Below are positions 1-6,550 of a stretch of 10,888 nt of DNA, one piece after another. Source of the DNA: Pseudomonadota bacterium (GTDB taxonomy: Bacteria; Cyanobacteriota; Vampirovibrionia; LMEP-6097); assembly GCA_009924885.1 (NCBI GenBank), contig RFQS01000053.1:1-10888 (forward strand), read 5' to 3'. The translations under genes and the position numbers were made by a program. The notes beneath the pieces were generated by a model. The model was given only the letters and a program-made list of their open reading frames with translations. It made no database searches and had not been told where the DNA came from. How positions within the stretch are numbered: the first letter of the stretch is position 1; each line of letters opens with the position of its first letter.

Positions 1-1130
1 GTGATTATGACGATGATTTAGATGAGTATTTGAATTACAAGTCTAAGTATAATGAGGATTTAACTAGCGACTTTATTAGTAAATTTCAAAAATTCAAAGA
101 CGTGCTTATTGCTCTAGGAGTCTCTTCTAAAAAATCTGAGGAATTAGAACAAGGTTTTTTGAATTTATCAAACAGTTTGGCTCAAAGAAAAAATGCTCAG
201 AAAGAGAGTTTTGCTGAATTGGAGAGGAGCCTAGCTTCAGAAATAAAAAATACTGAAATAAAAAATATTACCGTAGAGGAGTTTAAGAAATTAACAGAGG
301 GGTTACTGAAAGCTCAGAATTTGAAAGACTTGCTTGAAAAAGAAGTAAAGAAAGAAGAGGGGGTCTCGGGAGCCTTTAGAGCTGCACTTAGTGAATTAGA
401 AGAGCTTTGGCAAGAGGAATATAAATTAGCGGATAATAAATTAAAAGAACTATGTAAAGGTACAGAAGCTATATCAATAGAGAGTTCTTTTCAAAGAGAT
501 AAGGGAGCTTTCTTAGATTTTATAAAGAATACTTTTAAGGGCAGCGGTATAAGAGACGCTACTTATGAAAAAATTGCTGAGAGGTTTAAAAATTTTATTG
601 AAATATATAAAGCTTTAAATGAGAATTTTGAGCAGGAGAAAATCTACTTTGGATCTAATCCTGAAGACTTTCGTAAATTATTTAACGAAAAAATAATCTC
701 AATCCTTACGTATCAAACGCCTAACGAATATCTAATTAATTACCATGGTAAAAATTTGTTACATCACTCATTAGGACAGCGTGCATCGGCTTTAATCATA
801 TTTATTTTAACTCGTGGTGGTCATGATTTAATTATGATCGACCAGCCAGAAGATGATTTAGATAATCAGACTATCTATGAAGATGTTATAAAGCTTGTTC
901 GTGAGATAAAGCCCAAAGTACAGTTTATACTTGCCACTCATAATCCTAATATCCCTGTACTCGGTGATGCTGAATTAGTGCAAGTTTGCTCCTTTCTTGA
1001 CGAGAAAATAACCATTATGAGTGGAAGTATTGATAAGCCTGAAATACAGAAACAAATAATAGATATTATGGAAGGTGGTAAAGAGGCATTTGATCGCCGC
1101 AAGGAGATATATCGAAAATGGAATCCTTAG
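1..1130 (+). CDS. TrlF-like PHP/SMC-type ATPase, C-terminal part (5' end outside window)
   Basis: The reading frame is open from base 3 with no stop before the left edge, so the TTG at 30 is probably internal and the gene starts upstream. Counting from that TTG, residues 30-220 are highly charged and mostly helical (coiled-coil arm). Residues 247-260 hold an ABC/SMC-type signature (SLGQRASALIIFIL), 266-280 a Walker B and D-loop (LIMIDQPEDDLDNQ), and 302-314 the H-loop (ATHNPNIPVLGDA). This combination is what I know from TrlF-type ATPases, whose N-terminal part carries a PHP phosphoesterase domain. Walker A and any PHP domain would lie to the left and cannot be seen. The gene overlaps the next one by 13 bases, so the two are probably co-translated. 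A role in defence against foreign DNA is inferred from the family type and the partner. ATPase class is fairly sure, function is not. Confidence 0.85.
   Translation, partial: DYDDDLDEYLNYKSKYNEDLTSDFISKFQKFKDVLIALGVSSKKSEELEQGFLNLSNSLAQRKNAQKESFAELERSLASEIKNTEIKNITVEEFKKLTEGLLKAQNLKDLLEKEVKKEEGVSGAFRAALSELEELWQEEYKLADNKLKELCKGTEAISIESSFQRDKGAFLDFIKNTFKGSGIRDATYEKIAERFKNFIEIYKALNENFEQEKIYFGSNPEDFRKLFNEKIISILTYQTPNEYLINYHGKNLLHHSLGQRASALIIFILTRGGHDLIMIDQPEDDLDNQTIYEDVIKLVREIKPKVQFILATHNPNIPVLGDAELVQVCSFLDEKITIMSGSIDKPEIQKQIIDIMEGGKEAFDRRKEIYRKWNP
1101..1106 (+). promoter_or_regulatory. Shine-Dalgarno site (AAGGAG) for the AlbA/GHKL gene
   Basis: A strong AAGGAG lies 11 bases before the ATG at 1118, inside the end of the upstream ATPase gene. 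It supports ATG 1118 as the start and translational coupling of the two genes. Such a clear site is uncommon in this window. Confidence 0.6.
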
Positions 1131-2080
1131 ATATAATTTTGATTGCAGCTAGGGGAGAGGATTCTACTCATCAATTAAAAACTAATTACTCTAATATAGA
1201 TCAGCTCAGTGCAGACATGGTTGCTTTTAGTAATAGTTACGGAGGTAAGATACTTGTTGGTATTCAGGAAGTTAAGGATCAAGCCGCTCTAATTGTTGGT
1301 CTCAACGATCAAGAGGTTAAAAATTTAAATCAAATGATCTCCAGTTCAGCAAGTCAGGGGGTAGTTCCAGCTGTTAATCCTAAAACTTCTGTGGTAGATG
1401 TAAATGGAAAATTAGTTTTAGTTATTGAAATCCCAGAGGGAATTAATAAGCCTTATCAAGATAAAAATGGTGTTTTCTGGGTTAAAAATGGCTCAGATAA
1501 GCGTAAAGCTACTGGTAGAGAAGAATTACAGAGGTTATTTCAGAATGCAGGTTTGGTACATGCTGACGAAGTTCCAGTTAATGGTTCTGGTATTTCTGAC
1601 TTAGATTTAGATTATTTTTCTAGATTTTATAAAAAGCGCTTTGGAAGAAGCTTAGAAGATGAACCGATTTCTATAGATAAAATTCTGGAGAATATGAATT
1701 TATCTCGAAATAATCAATTAAATCTTGCTGCGATATTACTATTTAGTACAAACCCAGATTTTCGTGTACCTGCTTTTATACTGAAAGCTCGTTCCTATCT
1801 TACTGATACTGCTAGTGAGAATTCCTATTTAGACAGTCAAGATATAAGAGGTAAATTAACAGATGTTTTACACAGATCAGTTAATTTTATTTTGATGAAT
1901 ATTCATCATATTCAAGCTGGGCAGAGTGTTAATAGTTTAGGGCAATCTGAAATTCCTCGTATAGTACTTGAAGAGCTAATCGCTAATGCTTTGATGCATA
2001 GAGATTATTTTATTTCAGCACCAATAAGGGTTTTCATTTTTTCTAATCGTGTCGAGATCATTATAAAATTAACGAATTAG
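1118..2080 (+). CDS. Schlafen/AlbA_2 domain plus GHKL ATPase protein, 3'-truncated
   Basis: Residues 12-145 match the AlbA_2 (Schlafen-type, putative nucleic-acid-binding) domain: GEDSTHQLK, then AFSNSYGGKILVGI, and WVKNGSDKRKATGREELQRLF. Residues 160-270 are a linker region. Residues 279-314 begin a GHKL-type ATPase (HATPase_c_4) with IPRIVLEELIANALMHRDY, the N-box that binds Mg-ATP, followed by VFIFSNRVEII. Relatives continue with an SPGxLP turn (G1 box) and a further 150 or so residues, including the ATP lid and a winged helix. Here the protein leaves the family pattern after RVEII and stops four residues later, so the nucleotide site is incomplete. This looks like truncation by a rearrangement near 2065-2080, and the product may not be functional. 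It overlaps the upstream ATPase gene by 13 bases in another frame. Proteins of this type are often called transcriptional regulators or found with defence genes; its role here is unproven. Confidence 0.85.
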   Translation: MESLDIILIAARGEDSTHQLKTNYSNIDQLSADMVAFSNSYGGKILVGIQEVKDQAALIVGLNDQEVKNLNQMISSSASQGVVPAVNPKTSVVDVNGKLVLVIEIPEGINKPYQDKNGVFWVKNGSDKRKATGREELQRLFQNAGLVHADEVPVNGSGISDLDLDYFSRFYKKRFGRSLEDEPISIDKILENMNLSRNNQLNLAAILLFSTNPDFRVPAFILKARSYLTDTASENSYLDSQDIRGKLTDVLHRSVNFILMNIHHIQAGQSVNSLGQSEIPRIVLEELIANALMHRDYFISAPIRVFIFSNRVEIIIKLTN

Positions 2081-2116
2081 AAAATACATTCAGCGAAATC
2101 TAATGTTAGACTTTAG

Positions 2117-2338
2117 TTATGGCTGAGCCTTATCATCATTAGGCTTCACAGGATTCTCTGTTTCAGAATCAGTAGCTTTTTTAAACTCTTCGCCAGCCTC
2201 TTCTATGCCTTTTTTAAAGCTTTTAAGCCCTTTACCAAGGTTTTTACCCAATTCAGGAAGTTTTTTCGGTCCAAATATAATTAAAGCCACGAAAAGGATG
2301 ACTATTAACTCTGGAAGACCTAGACCAAAAGGTAGCAT
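2117..2338 (-). CDS. tatA: Sec-independent translocase subunit TatA/TatE
   Basis: This 73-residue protein is a membrane component of the twin-arginine translocase, which exports folded proteins. It has a short N-terminal transmembrane helix (about residues 8-23, LPELIVILFVALIIFG), the hinge FGPKKLPELG (22-31), and an amphipathic helix rich in Lys and Gly (32-53). An acidic, polar C-terminal tail follows. Length and order match TatA/TatE; TatB would be longer, with a different helix. No tatB or tatC is in the window. It is divergent from the SLT transglycosylase gene, with only a short spacer between them. The end of the truncated AlbA/GHKL gene lies 36 bases from its stop codon. No Shine-Dalgarno site is visible before the ATG; a TATATT element ends nine bases upstream. 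Confidence 0.95.
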   Translation of the reverse strand: MLPFGLGLPELIVILFVALIIFGPKKLPELGKNLGKGLKSFKKGIEEAGEEFKKATDSETENPVKPNDDKAQP

Positions 2339-2347
2339 ACAAGACTA

Positions 2348-2355
2348 AATATACT
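2348..2355. promoter_or_regulatory. Overlapping divergent -10 elements for tatA and the SLT gene
   Basis: The eight bases AATATACT read TATACT on the plus strand (2350-2355) and TATATT on the minus strand (2348-2353). Each matches a sigma-70 -10 hexamer at five of six positions. The minus element predicts a start about three bases before the tatA ATG. Neither side has a convincing -35. If both are used, polymerase can serve only one direction at a time. Confidence 0.4.
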
Positions 2356-2405
2356 ACATTAATACGATGGAGCTTAGGCTTTATACGTGGGATAAAGTAG
2401 GGGTC

Positions 2406-3113
2406 ATGGCTTTATCATTTATAGAACAGCGTATAGCCCAGATGAACAACTATTTAAAAGGTCTAGAGTCTCAAGTTGAGGCTAAGACTAGAATTTTAGA
2501 TCAGAAGTTCGGTGAGAGATCTAGCTTTGCTAATGTTTTAAATAAATTTACAGACCCTAGTAAGCCAGTGACTTCTAAAACGGAGGGTCATCAGTTTGTA
2601 GGTAATAGTGTTAATGCTGTAAGCCAGAGTGATCTTAATATTCGGCAAGCTGTAAAAAACGCAGATGCTTATAGTCAGCTACCAGAGGGCTTTGAGGATT
2701 ACATTAATACGACGACCGCTGAGCTTGCGACTTACTATAAGGTAGATCTCTCACCTAATTTAGTAAAAAGTGTTATTAAACAGGAATCGGGTTTCGATCC
2801 TAATGCGAAAAGTGCGGTGGGGGCTGAAGGGCTGATGCAGCTTATGCCAGGAACGGCACGTGATATGGGTGTTTTTAATAGTTGGAATCCTTATCAGAAT
2901 GTTAAAGGTGGTGTTAAATATTTAGCTCAGATGCTAAGCCGTTTCGATGGAAATGTCCAGAAGGCACTTGCGGCTTATAACGCAGGGCCAGAAGCAGTGG
3001 CGAAATATAAAGGCATCCCACCTTACAGTGAAACTAAAAATTATGTCAGCACCATTATGAAAGATTACTTAAAACGTGAAAATGGTTACGAAAATATTGA
3101 TTTGACAGGTTGA
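2406..3113 (+). CDS. Lytic transglycosylase (SLT domain)
   Basis: It cleaves the glycan strands of peptidoglycan, giving 1,6-anhydro-muramyl ends. The SLT (lysozyme-like) domain covers about residues 105-222 from this start: catalytic Glu127 in IKQESGFDPNA, GLMQLMPGTA (142-151), NPYQNVKGGVKYL (161-173), ALAAYNAGPEAV (187-198) and PPYSETKNYV (205-214). The first 40 residues look like a coiled coil (IEQRIAQMNNYLKGLESQVEAK), and there is no signal peptide. That arrangement recalls flagellar or secretion-associated transglycosylases exported by another route, but no such genes are nearby. An ATG at 2367 in the same frame would add 13 residues. I prefer 2406 because the helix pattern begins there and GGGG precedes it, but the spacing is short and the choice is open. 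The stop overlaps the promoter of the next gene. Confidence 0.88.
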   Translation: MALSFIEQRIAQMNNYLKGLESQVEAKTRILDQKFGERSSFANVLNKFTDPSKPVTSKTEGHQFVGNSVNAVSQSDLNIRQAVKNADAYSQLPEGFEDYINTTTAELATYYKVDLSPNLVKSVIKQESGFDPNAKSAVGAEGLMQLMPGTARDMGVFNSWNPYQNVKGGVKYLAQMLSRFDGNVQKALAAYNAGPEAVAKYKGIPPYSETKNYVSTIMKDYLKRENGYENIDLTG

Positions 3114-3131
3114 AATTGGCTACAATTTAAT
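3102..3131 (+). promoter_or_regulatory. Sigma-70-type promoter for the SlyD-like gene
   Basis: A perfect TTGACA (3102-3107) is followed after 18 bases by TTTAAT (3126-3131, five of six matches). The predicted transcription start is at about 3138, practically on the ATG at 3137, so the mRNA would be leaderless. The -35 lies inside the last codons of the transglycosylase gene. A second -10-like hexamer, TACAAT, is at 3121-3126 but its spacing (13) is too short. Confidence 0.5.
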
Positions 3132-3136
3132 TTCTG

Positions 3137-3706
3137 ATGTCAAAAAGAATAAGTTTTTTAGTCTTAGCGTTCGTAATGTTTACGAGTTTTGCTTGTACTG
3201 GTCCTAAAGCGGATTTAGGTTCTATAGTGACTTTTGACTATACTGGTACTTTTAAGAAGTCTGGTGAAGAGTTTGATACGACTAAAGGTAAAAAGCCACT
3301 TGAGGTTGTTATCGGTAATAAACAGTTATTAAAAGCTTTTGAAGATAAATTACTAGGTATGCGTAAAGGTTCTAGTAAGTCTTTTGTGCTTAAGCCAGAA
3401 GAGGCTTATGGTGCTCGTGATCCTAAAAAAGTTGTAGAAATTGAGAGAGATAAAAGATTTACTGGTGTAGAGCTTAAAAATGGTTCTACTATCTATGCTG
3501 TAAATAAAGATGCTAAAGGTAATAATGTTTCTACTCCACTAAAAATAGTTAGTTTTACTGATTCTAAAGTGACTATCGATTATAATCACCCGCTTGCTGG
3601 CGAGGAATTAAAGTTTAAAGTTAAAGTAGTTGACGTTAAGCCTTTTGACGATAGAACTAAAGTTCTTACTCAAGCTGATCTTGATGCTGCTAGGGCTAAG
3701 AAGTAA
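3137..3706 (+). CDS. Exported SlyD-like FKBP peptidyl-prolyl isomerase, probable lipoprotein
   Basis: It is predicted to catalyse cis-trans isomerisation of prolyl bonds and to act as a folding helper outside the cytoplasm. Residues 1-19 form a signal peptide (Lys-Arg n-region, hydrophobic core) ending SFA before Cys20, which fits a loose lipobox. The FKBP domain starts at about residue 28: VTFDYTGTF (31-39), FEDKLLGMRKG (68-78), PEEAYGARD (87-95). It continues through an inserted segment (about 95-140) in the position of the SlyD IF domain and returns with TIDYNHPLAGEEL (147-158), a SlyD signature. SlyD itself is cytosolic and has a His/Cys-rich metal-binding tail; here a signal peptide is added and that tail is absent. 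The gene converges with the unknown exported protein, 27 bases away, with no clear terminator. No Shine-Dalgarno site is visible. Confidence 0.9.
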   Translation: MSKRISFLVLAFVMFTSFACTGPKADLGSIVTFDYTGTFKKSGEEFDTTKGKKPLEVVIGNKQLLKAFEDKLLGMRKGSSKSFVLKPEEAYGARDPKKVVEIERDKRFTGVELKNGSTIYAVNKDAKGNNVSTPLKIVSFTDSKVTIDYNHPLAGEELKFKVKVVDVKPFDDRTKVLTQADLDAARAKK

Positions 3707-3733
3707 CTTCAAAAGACTGCAAGTTGCCGTAAT

Positions 3734-4579
3734 CTATAACTTCTCAGCCTGCATAGTCGAAAGCCTATCGTACTCTTCGCTTAAACTCATAGGTTTATCC
3801 TCAAGCTTATGCTGTGATAAGGCATGTTCTGGAGTGAAATTATCATAAGTGGATTCTTCCAGTAGTACATCTAGTTTGGTACCTGGTTCCATTCTTACAT
3901 CATCGCGTGTTACTAGTGCTGCTCCGAGAGCTGCTCCACCAGTGACGGCACTGCCAAAGGTAATAAAGTCTAAAATTTTAGCTATCCCGAAAGTATCATA
4001 GGGATTAGCTAAGGCTAAAAAGGCATAGGCACCACTGCCAGCTACTGTTCCACCTATACCAGCAGCTACCGCTGCTCGTTTTTTATAACTGTCGCCGAAA
4101 TTTACTTTCTCAGTGTGAGCCATCAGCTCTTTTTGGCGAATTAGACCTTTTATACTGAGTTCACGATTTAAATTACTCTGCGGTATAGCTATGCGGTCGA
4201 AGTTAATTTCGAGAGTCGGATTTTTATAGAATTTTCCAGGTTTATCTAATTTAGAAATAAAGCCGTGCATGAAGCTATTAGTCGGAATTATCACATAATC
4301 ATTAATAACCACATCCTGCATGACTTGGACTGTGACTTGATCTCCCTGCTGACTCATACGAGTATCGACAGGAGTTCTAAGCTCTACAGGAATTTTTAAA
4401 CCACGCGGTAAATAATAACCATTAGTTTTTATAAGACCGCCGGAAAGCTTATTCGGGTCCACCGTTGGATTTCCTTTGGGCTTGGCGGCAAAACAGACAG
4501 AGCTTTGCAAGCACGTAAGACTCAGCATCAAAACTATTGATACAAGTTTTCTTTCGTGCTTTGCTCTGTATTTAAACAT
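3734..4579 (-). CDS. Exported protein of unknown function with Gly/Ala-rich segment
   Basis: I do not recognise this 281-residue protein. Residues 1-32 form a Sec signal peptide: a basic n-region (KYRAKHERK), a hydrophobic core and a probable cleavage around CFAA (29-32). Residues 56-135 look like a beta-rich domain with the pattern LPRGLKIPVEL, then GDQVTVQVMQDV, then YVIIPTNSFMHGFI. This resembles the spacing seen in the C-terminal barrel of TrbI/VirB10-like proteins, but the similarity is only by eye. Residues 169-223 are Gly/Ala-rich and hydrophobic, possibly one or two membrane segments or a glycine-zipper hairpin. The C-terminal 50 residues are acidic and polar. It is divergent from the CorB/C-like gene (137 bases between them) and convergent with the SlyD-like gene. 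Location outside the cytoplasm is likely; function is unknown. Confidence 0.8.
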   Translation of the reverse strand: MFKYRAKHERKLVSIVLMLSLTCLQSSVCFAAKPKGNPTVDPNKLSGGLIKTNGYYLPRGLKIPVELRTPVDTRMSQQGDQVTVQVMQDVVINDYVIIPTNSFMHGFISKLDKPGKFYKNPTLEINFDRIAIPQSNLNRELSIKGLIRQKELMAHTEKVNFGDSYKKRAAVAAGIGGTVAGSGAYAFLALANPYDTFGIAKILDFITFGSAVTGGAALGAALVTRDDVRMEPGTKLDVLLEESTYDNFTPEHALSQHKLEDKPMSLSEEYDRLSTMQAEKL

Positions 4580-4674
4580 TTATATAGGATTTTTATTCCT
4601 TAATTAAAGTCTGCTTTTATAGAGTAAATGAGCTATTTCTTAGGTAAAATCACCGAGTTTGAAAGTGAATTTAC

Positions 4675-4701
4675 TTAACAGAGCTTTAAACGTGGTATAT
4701 T
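4675..4701 (+). promoter_or_regulatory. Extended -10 promoter for the CorB/C-like gene
   Basis: TGG directly followed by TATATT (4693-4701) makes an extended -10, and TTAACA (4675-4680, five of six matches) lies 15 bases upstream of the hexamer, a rather short spacer. Transcription would start near 4708, leaving a leader of about nine bases with no Shine-Dalgarno site. A second TATACT (4707-4712) is close to the ATG. Confidence 0.45.
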
Positions 4702-4716
4702 ACACTTATACTCAAA

Positions 4717-6051
4717 ATGGAAGACTATTCGTCTTTACTTTTAATCTTCGGAATTATTCTTCTCAATGGTACATTCGTTGCAGCGGAATTTGCGATAGCT
4801 AGGCTCAGAAAGTCACAAGTAGACCACATCGTAAACTCTCGAAACCCTAAGAATCTGCCGAAATTAGCGGCAGCAAAAATTTTACAAAAGATATTAGAAA
4901 ATATAAATGATTATATCTCTGCCTGTCAGGTAGGTATTACGGTAGCGAGTTTAGTGCTTGGTGCATTAGCTGAGTCTAAATTAGAGGAGATACTCCTTCC
5001 TCATATCTCCCAAATCCAAGATTTTGGGATAGATCCACATGCTATTTCTTTAGCGTGTGCGATAGCTTTAGTGACATTCGTCCACGTTATAATCGGTGAA
5101 TTAATTCCTAAAAATCTAGCTCTAATTAATCCAGAGAAGACTGGTCTGAGATTAGCTTTTTTCTTAGAATTTATTTACACTATTTTTAAATTACCAGTAA
5201 TGCTTTTAAATTTCTGCTCTAACTCTATTCTTAAGCTAATAGGAATAGATATGGATTCAACCGACGCGATTCATTCAGAGGATGAACTGAAGCTGATTCT
5301 AAGTACTTCTCAAGAAGAGGGGATTATTGAAGAAGAGGAAGAGAAGCTGATCCAGAACGTGTTTCAGTTTAACGATACTATAGCTAGAGATATAATGCAC
5401 CCGAGAACGGATATGATCTGTATTGAGGCTGGTATTAGTATCGAGGAGGCGATGAAGATTACTAATAATTATCCTTTTTCTAAATTTCCAGTATTTCAGA
5501 AAAGATTAGATAAGATCATCGGCTATGTGAGTATCAAAGAGATGCTGCGTGCTTATGAAAGAGGTGGGGTGCATGACCCCATAGAGTCTATCGTAAAAGA
5601 AGTGTTAAAAGTACCTGATGGAATGTACATTATAGATTTAATGTCGATGATGCAGCAGAAGAAAAAGCAGATAGCGATTCTTATTGATGAGTATGGTGGT
5701 ACTAGTGGATTAGTTACTATTGAAGATATAGTTGAAGAGGTCTTCGGTGAAATTAGTAATGAGTTTGAGGATCATTCACAGGTTCCTTTACTGGAACTCA
5801 CGAAAGGTGTTTATAAAGTAGATGGTAAGCTGACTCTGAGAGAAATTAATGAGGAACTGGGTTCTGAGTTTGAGTCTGAGCATTATGATACTATCGGTGG
5901 TTTCATTTATGGTCTTTTAGGTACTGACCCAGTAATCGGTGCTCAGTTAGAGGCGAATGGTTTTATATTAGAAGTATTAGAATGCCGTGATAATAGGGTG
6001 CTTAAAGTTAAAATTAGCCAAAAAAAAACTGATACTGTGCCAGTAGAGTGA
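4717..6051 (+). CDS. CorB/CorC (HlyC/CNNM-type) membrane protein with DUF21 and CBS domains
   Basis: Members of this family are linked to magnesium (and cobalt) efflux or tolerance in the cytoplasmic membrane; some are misnamed haemolysins. Residues 1-185 are the DUF21/CNNM transmembrane domain: a first helix at 6-28 (ending VAAEFAIARLR), then NDYISACQVGITVASLVLGALAE (64-86) and VIIGELIPKNLAL (124-136). Two CBS domains follow (about 225-280 and 290-345); the second carries IDEYGGTSGLVTIEDIVEEV (323-342), typical of the family. The CorC_HlyC domain is at about 360-437 (YKVDGKLTLREINEELG, DTIGGFIYGLLG). At 444 residues it is full length. No Shine-Dalgarno site precedes the ATG. It is followed on the same strand by the MAPEG gene, which has its own promoter-like element. 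Confidence 0.93.
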   Translation: MEDYSSLLLIFGIILLNGTFVAAEFAIARLRKSQVDHIVNSRNPKNLPKLAAAKILQKILENINDYISACQVGITVASLVLGALAESKLEEILLPHISQIQDFGIDPHAISLACAIALVTFVHVIIGELIPKNLALINPEKTGLRLAFFLEFIYTIFKLPVMLLNFCSNSILKLIGIDMDSTDAIHSEDELKLILSTSQEEGIIEEEEEKLIQNVFQFNDTIARDIMHPRTDMICIEAGISIEEAMKITNNYPFSKFPVFQKRLDKIIGYVSIKEMLRAYERGGVHDPIESIVKEVLKVPDGMYIIDLMSMMQQKKKQIAILIDEYGGTSGLVTIEDIVEEVFGEISNEFEDHSQVPLLELTKGVYKVDGKLTLREINEELGSEFESEHYDTIGGFIYGLLGTDPVIGAQLEANGFILEVLECRDNRVLKVKISQKKTDTVPVE

Positions 6052-6090
6052 GCGCAGCGCAGAAATTGAAGTTTGCGAGCAGTCCTCTTA

Positions 6091-6099
6091 TGTTAAAAT
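6091..6099 (+). promoter_or_regulatory. Extended -10 promoter for the MAPEG gene
   Basis: TGT followed by TAAAAT gives an extended -10 that ends six bases before the ATG at 6106, so the expected start is the A of the ATG and the transcript leaderless. A weak TTGCGA (6073-6078) is the only -35 candidate. Confidence 0.4.
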
Positions 6100-6105
6100 G
6101 CAAGC

Positions 6106-6522
6106 ATGGTTGTTACGGTATACGCCGCTCTCCTTGGCTTTTGGTATATTTTCTTAGTCTCTCAAGTTATTAGAGTGCGTATGAGCATTAAAGGGAAAGT
6201 TCAGGGACCTGAAAGTAAGAATTTAGCTTATGCCGTAAAAGCGCATGCTAATTTTTCTGAATATGTTCCACTGCCTTTAATTCTTTTAATCCTTCTTGAA
6301 ATGCAGGAACCGAACATGATTTATTTTAATGTTCTTGCTGGATTGCTCTGTATATCAAGGATTTTACATTCTATTAGTTTACTTTTCGTGGAAAAGATTT
6401 TAAATACCACAAAATTAAGAATGCTCGCCACGGCTCTGACTATAATGGTCGTTCTGATAACAGCTTTTAGTAACATAGTTCTTTATTTTATAACAGGTGA
6501 TTCTGTTATAAACCCGCTTTAA
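6106..6522 (+). CDS. MAPEG family integral membrane protein
   Basis: This is a 138-residue membrane protein of the MAPEG family (relatives of microsomal glutathione transferase and eicosanoid enzymes). Bacterial members are usually assigned glutathione or thiol conjugation, or have no known substrate. There are about four hydrophobic segments: residues 3-23, 52-65, 73-92 and 106-129. Between the first two is the conserved stretch VRMSIKGKVQGPESKNL and then AVKAHANFSEYVPLPLILL (48-66), the family hallmark; SRILHSISLL (84-93) corresponds to the later Arg-His motif. Length is normal for the family. It lies 54 bases after the CorB/C-like gene and 28 bases before the MnmC-like gene, all on the same strand. 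No link in function between the three is evident. No Shine-Dalgarno site is seen. Confidence 0.88.
   Translation: MVVTVYAALLGFWYIFLVSQVIRVRMSIKGKVQGPESKNLAYAVKAHANFSEYVPLPLILLILLEMQEPNMIYFNVLAGLLCISRILHSISLLFVEKILNTTKLRMLATALTIMVVLITAFSNIVLYFITGDSVINPL
6504..6512 (+). promoter_or_regulatory. Extended -10 element upstream of the MnmC-like gene
   Basis: TGT followed by TATAAA is a good extended -10 inside the last codons of the MAPEG gene. It would start transcription near 6519 and give a leader of about 32 bases. No -35 was identified, and read-through from the MAPEG gene is equally possible. Confidence 0.3.
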
Positions 6523-6550
6523 AGCACCCTTTTAGAAGTCGTTTCAATTT

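Noticed and set aside
30..32. TTG at 30 as the true start of the ATPase gene
   Set aside because: The frame is open to the window edge and there is no ribosome site before it; the protein lacks Walker A, which must lie upstream.
2099..2110. Inverted repeat TCTAA-TG-TTAGA after the truncated AlbA/GHKL gene as a terminator
   Set aside because: Five AT-rich pairs with a two-base loop are too weak for an intrinsic terminator, although some T residues follow.
3102..3126. TTGACA with TACAAT as the promoter pair for the SlyD-like gene
   Set aside because: The spacer is only 13 bases; TTTAAT at 3126-3131 with an 18-base spacer is the better partner.
3630..3848. 72-codon plus-strand open frame
   Set aside because: It overlaps the end of the SlyD-like gene and the 3' part of the unknown exported protein gene on the other strand; Leu/Ser-rich composition, no ribosome site and no family resemblance.
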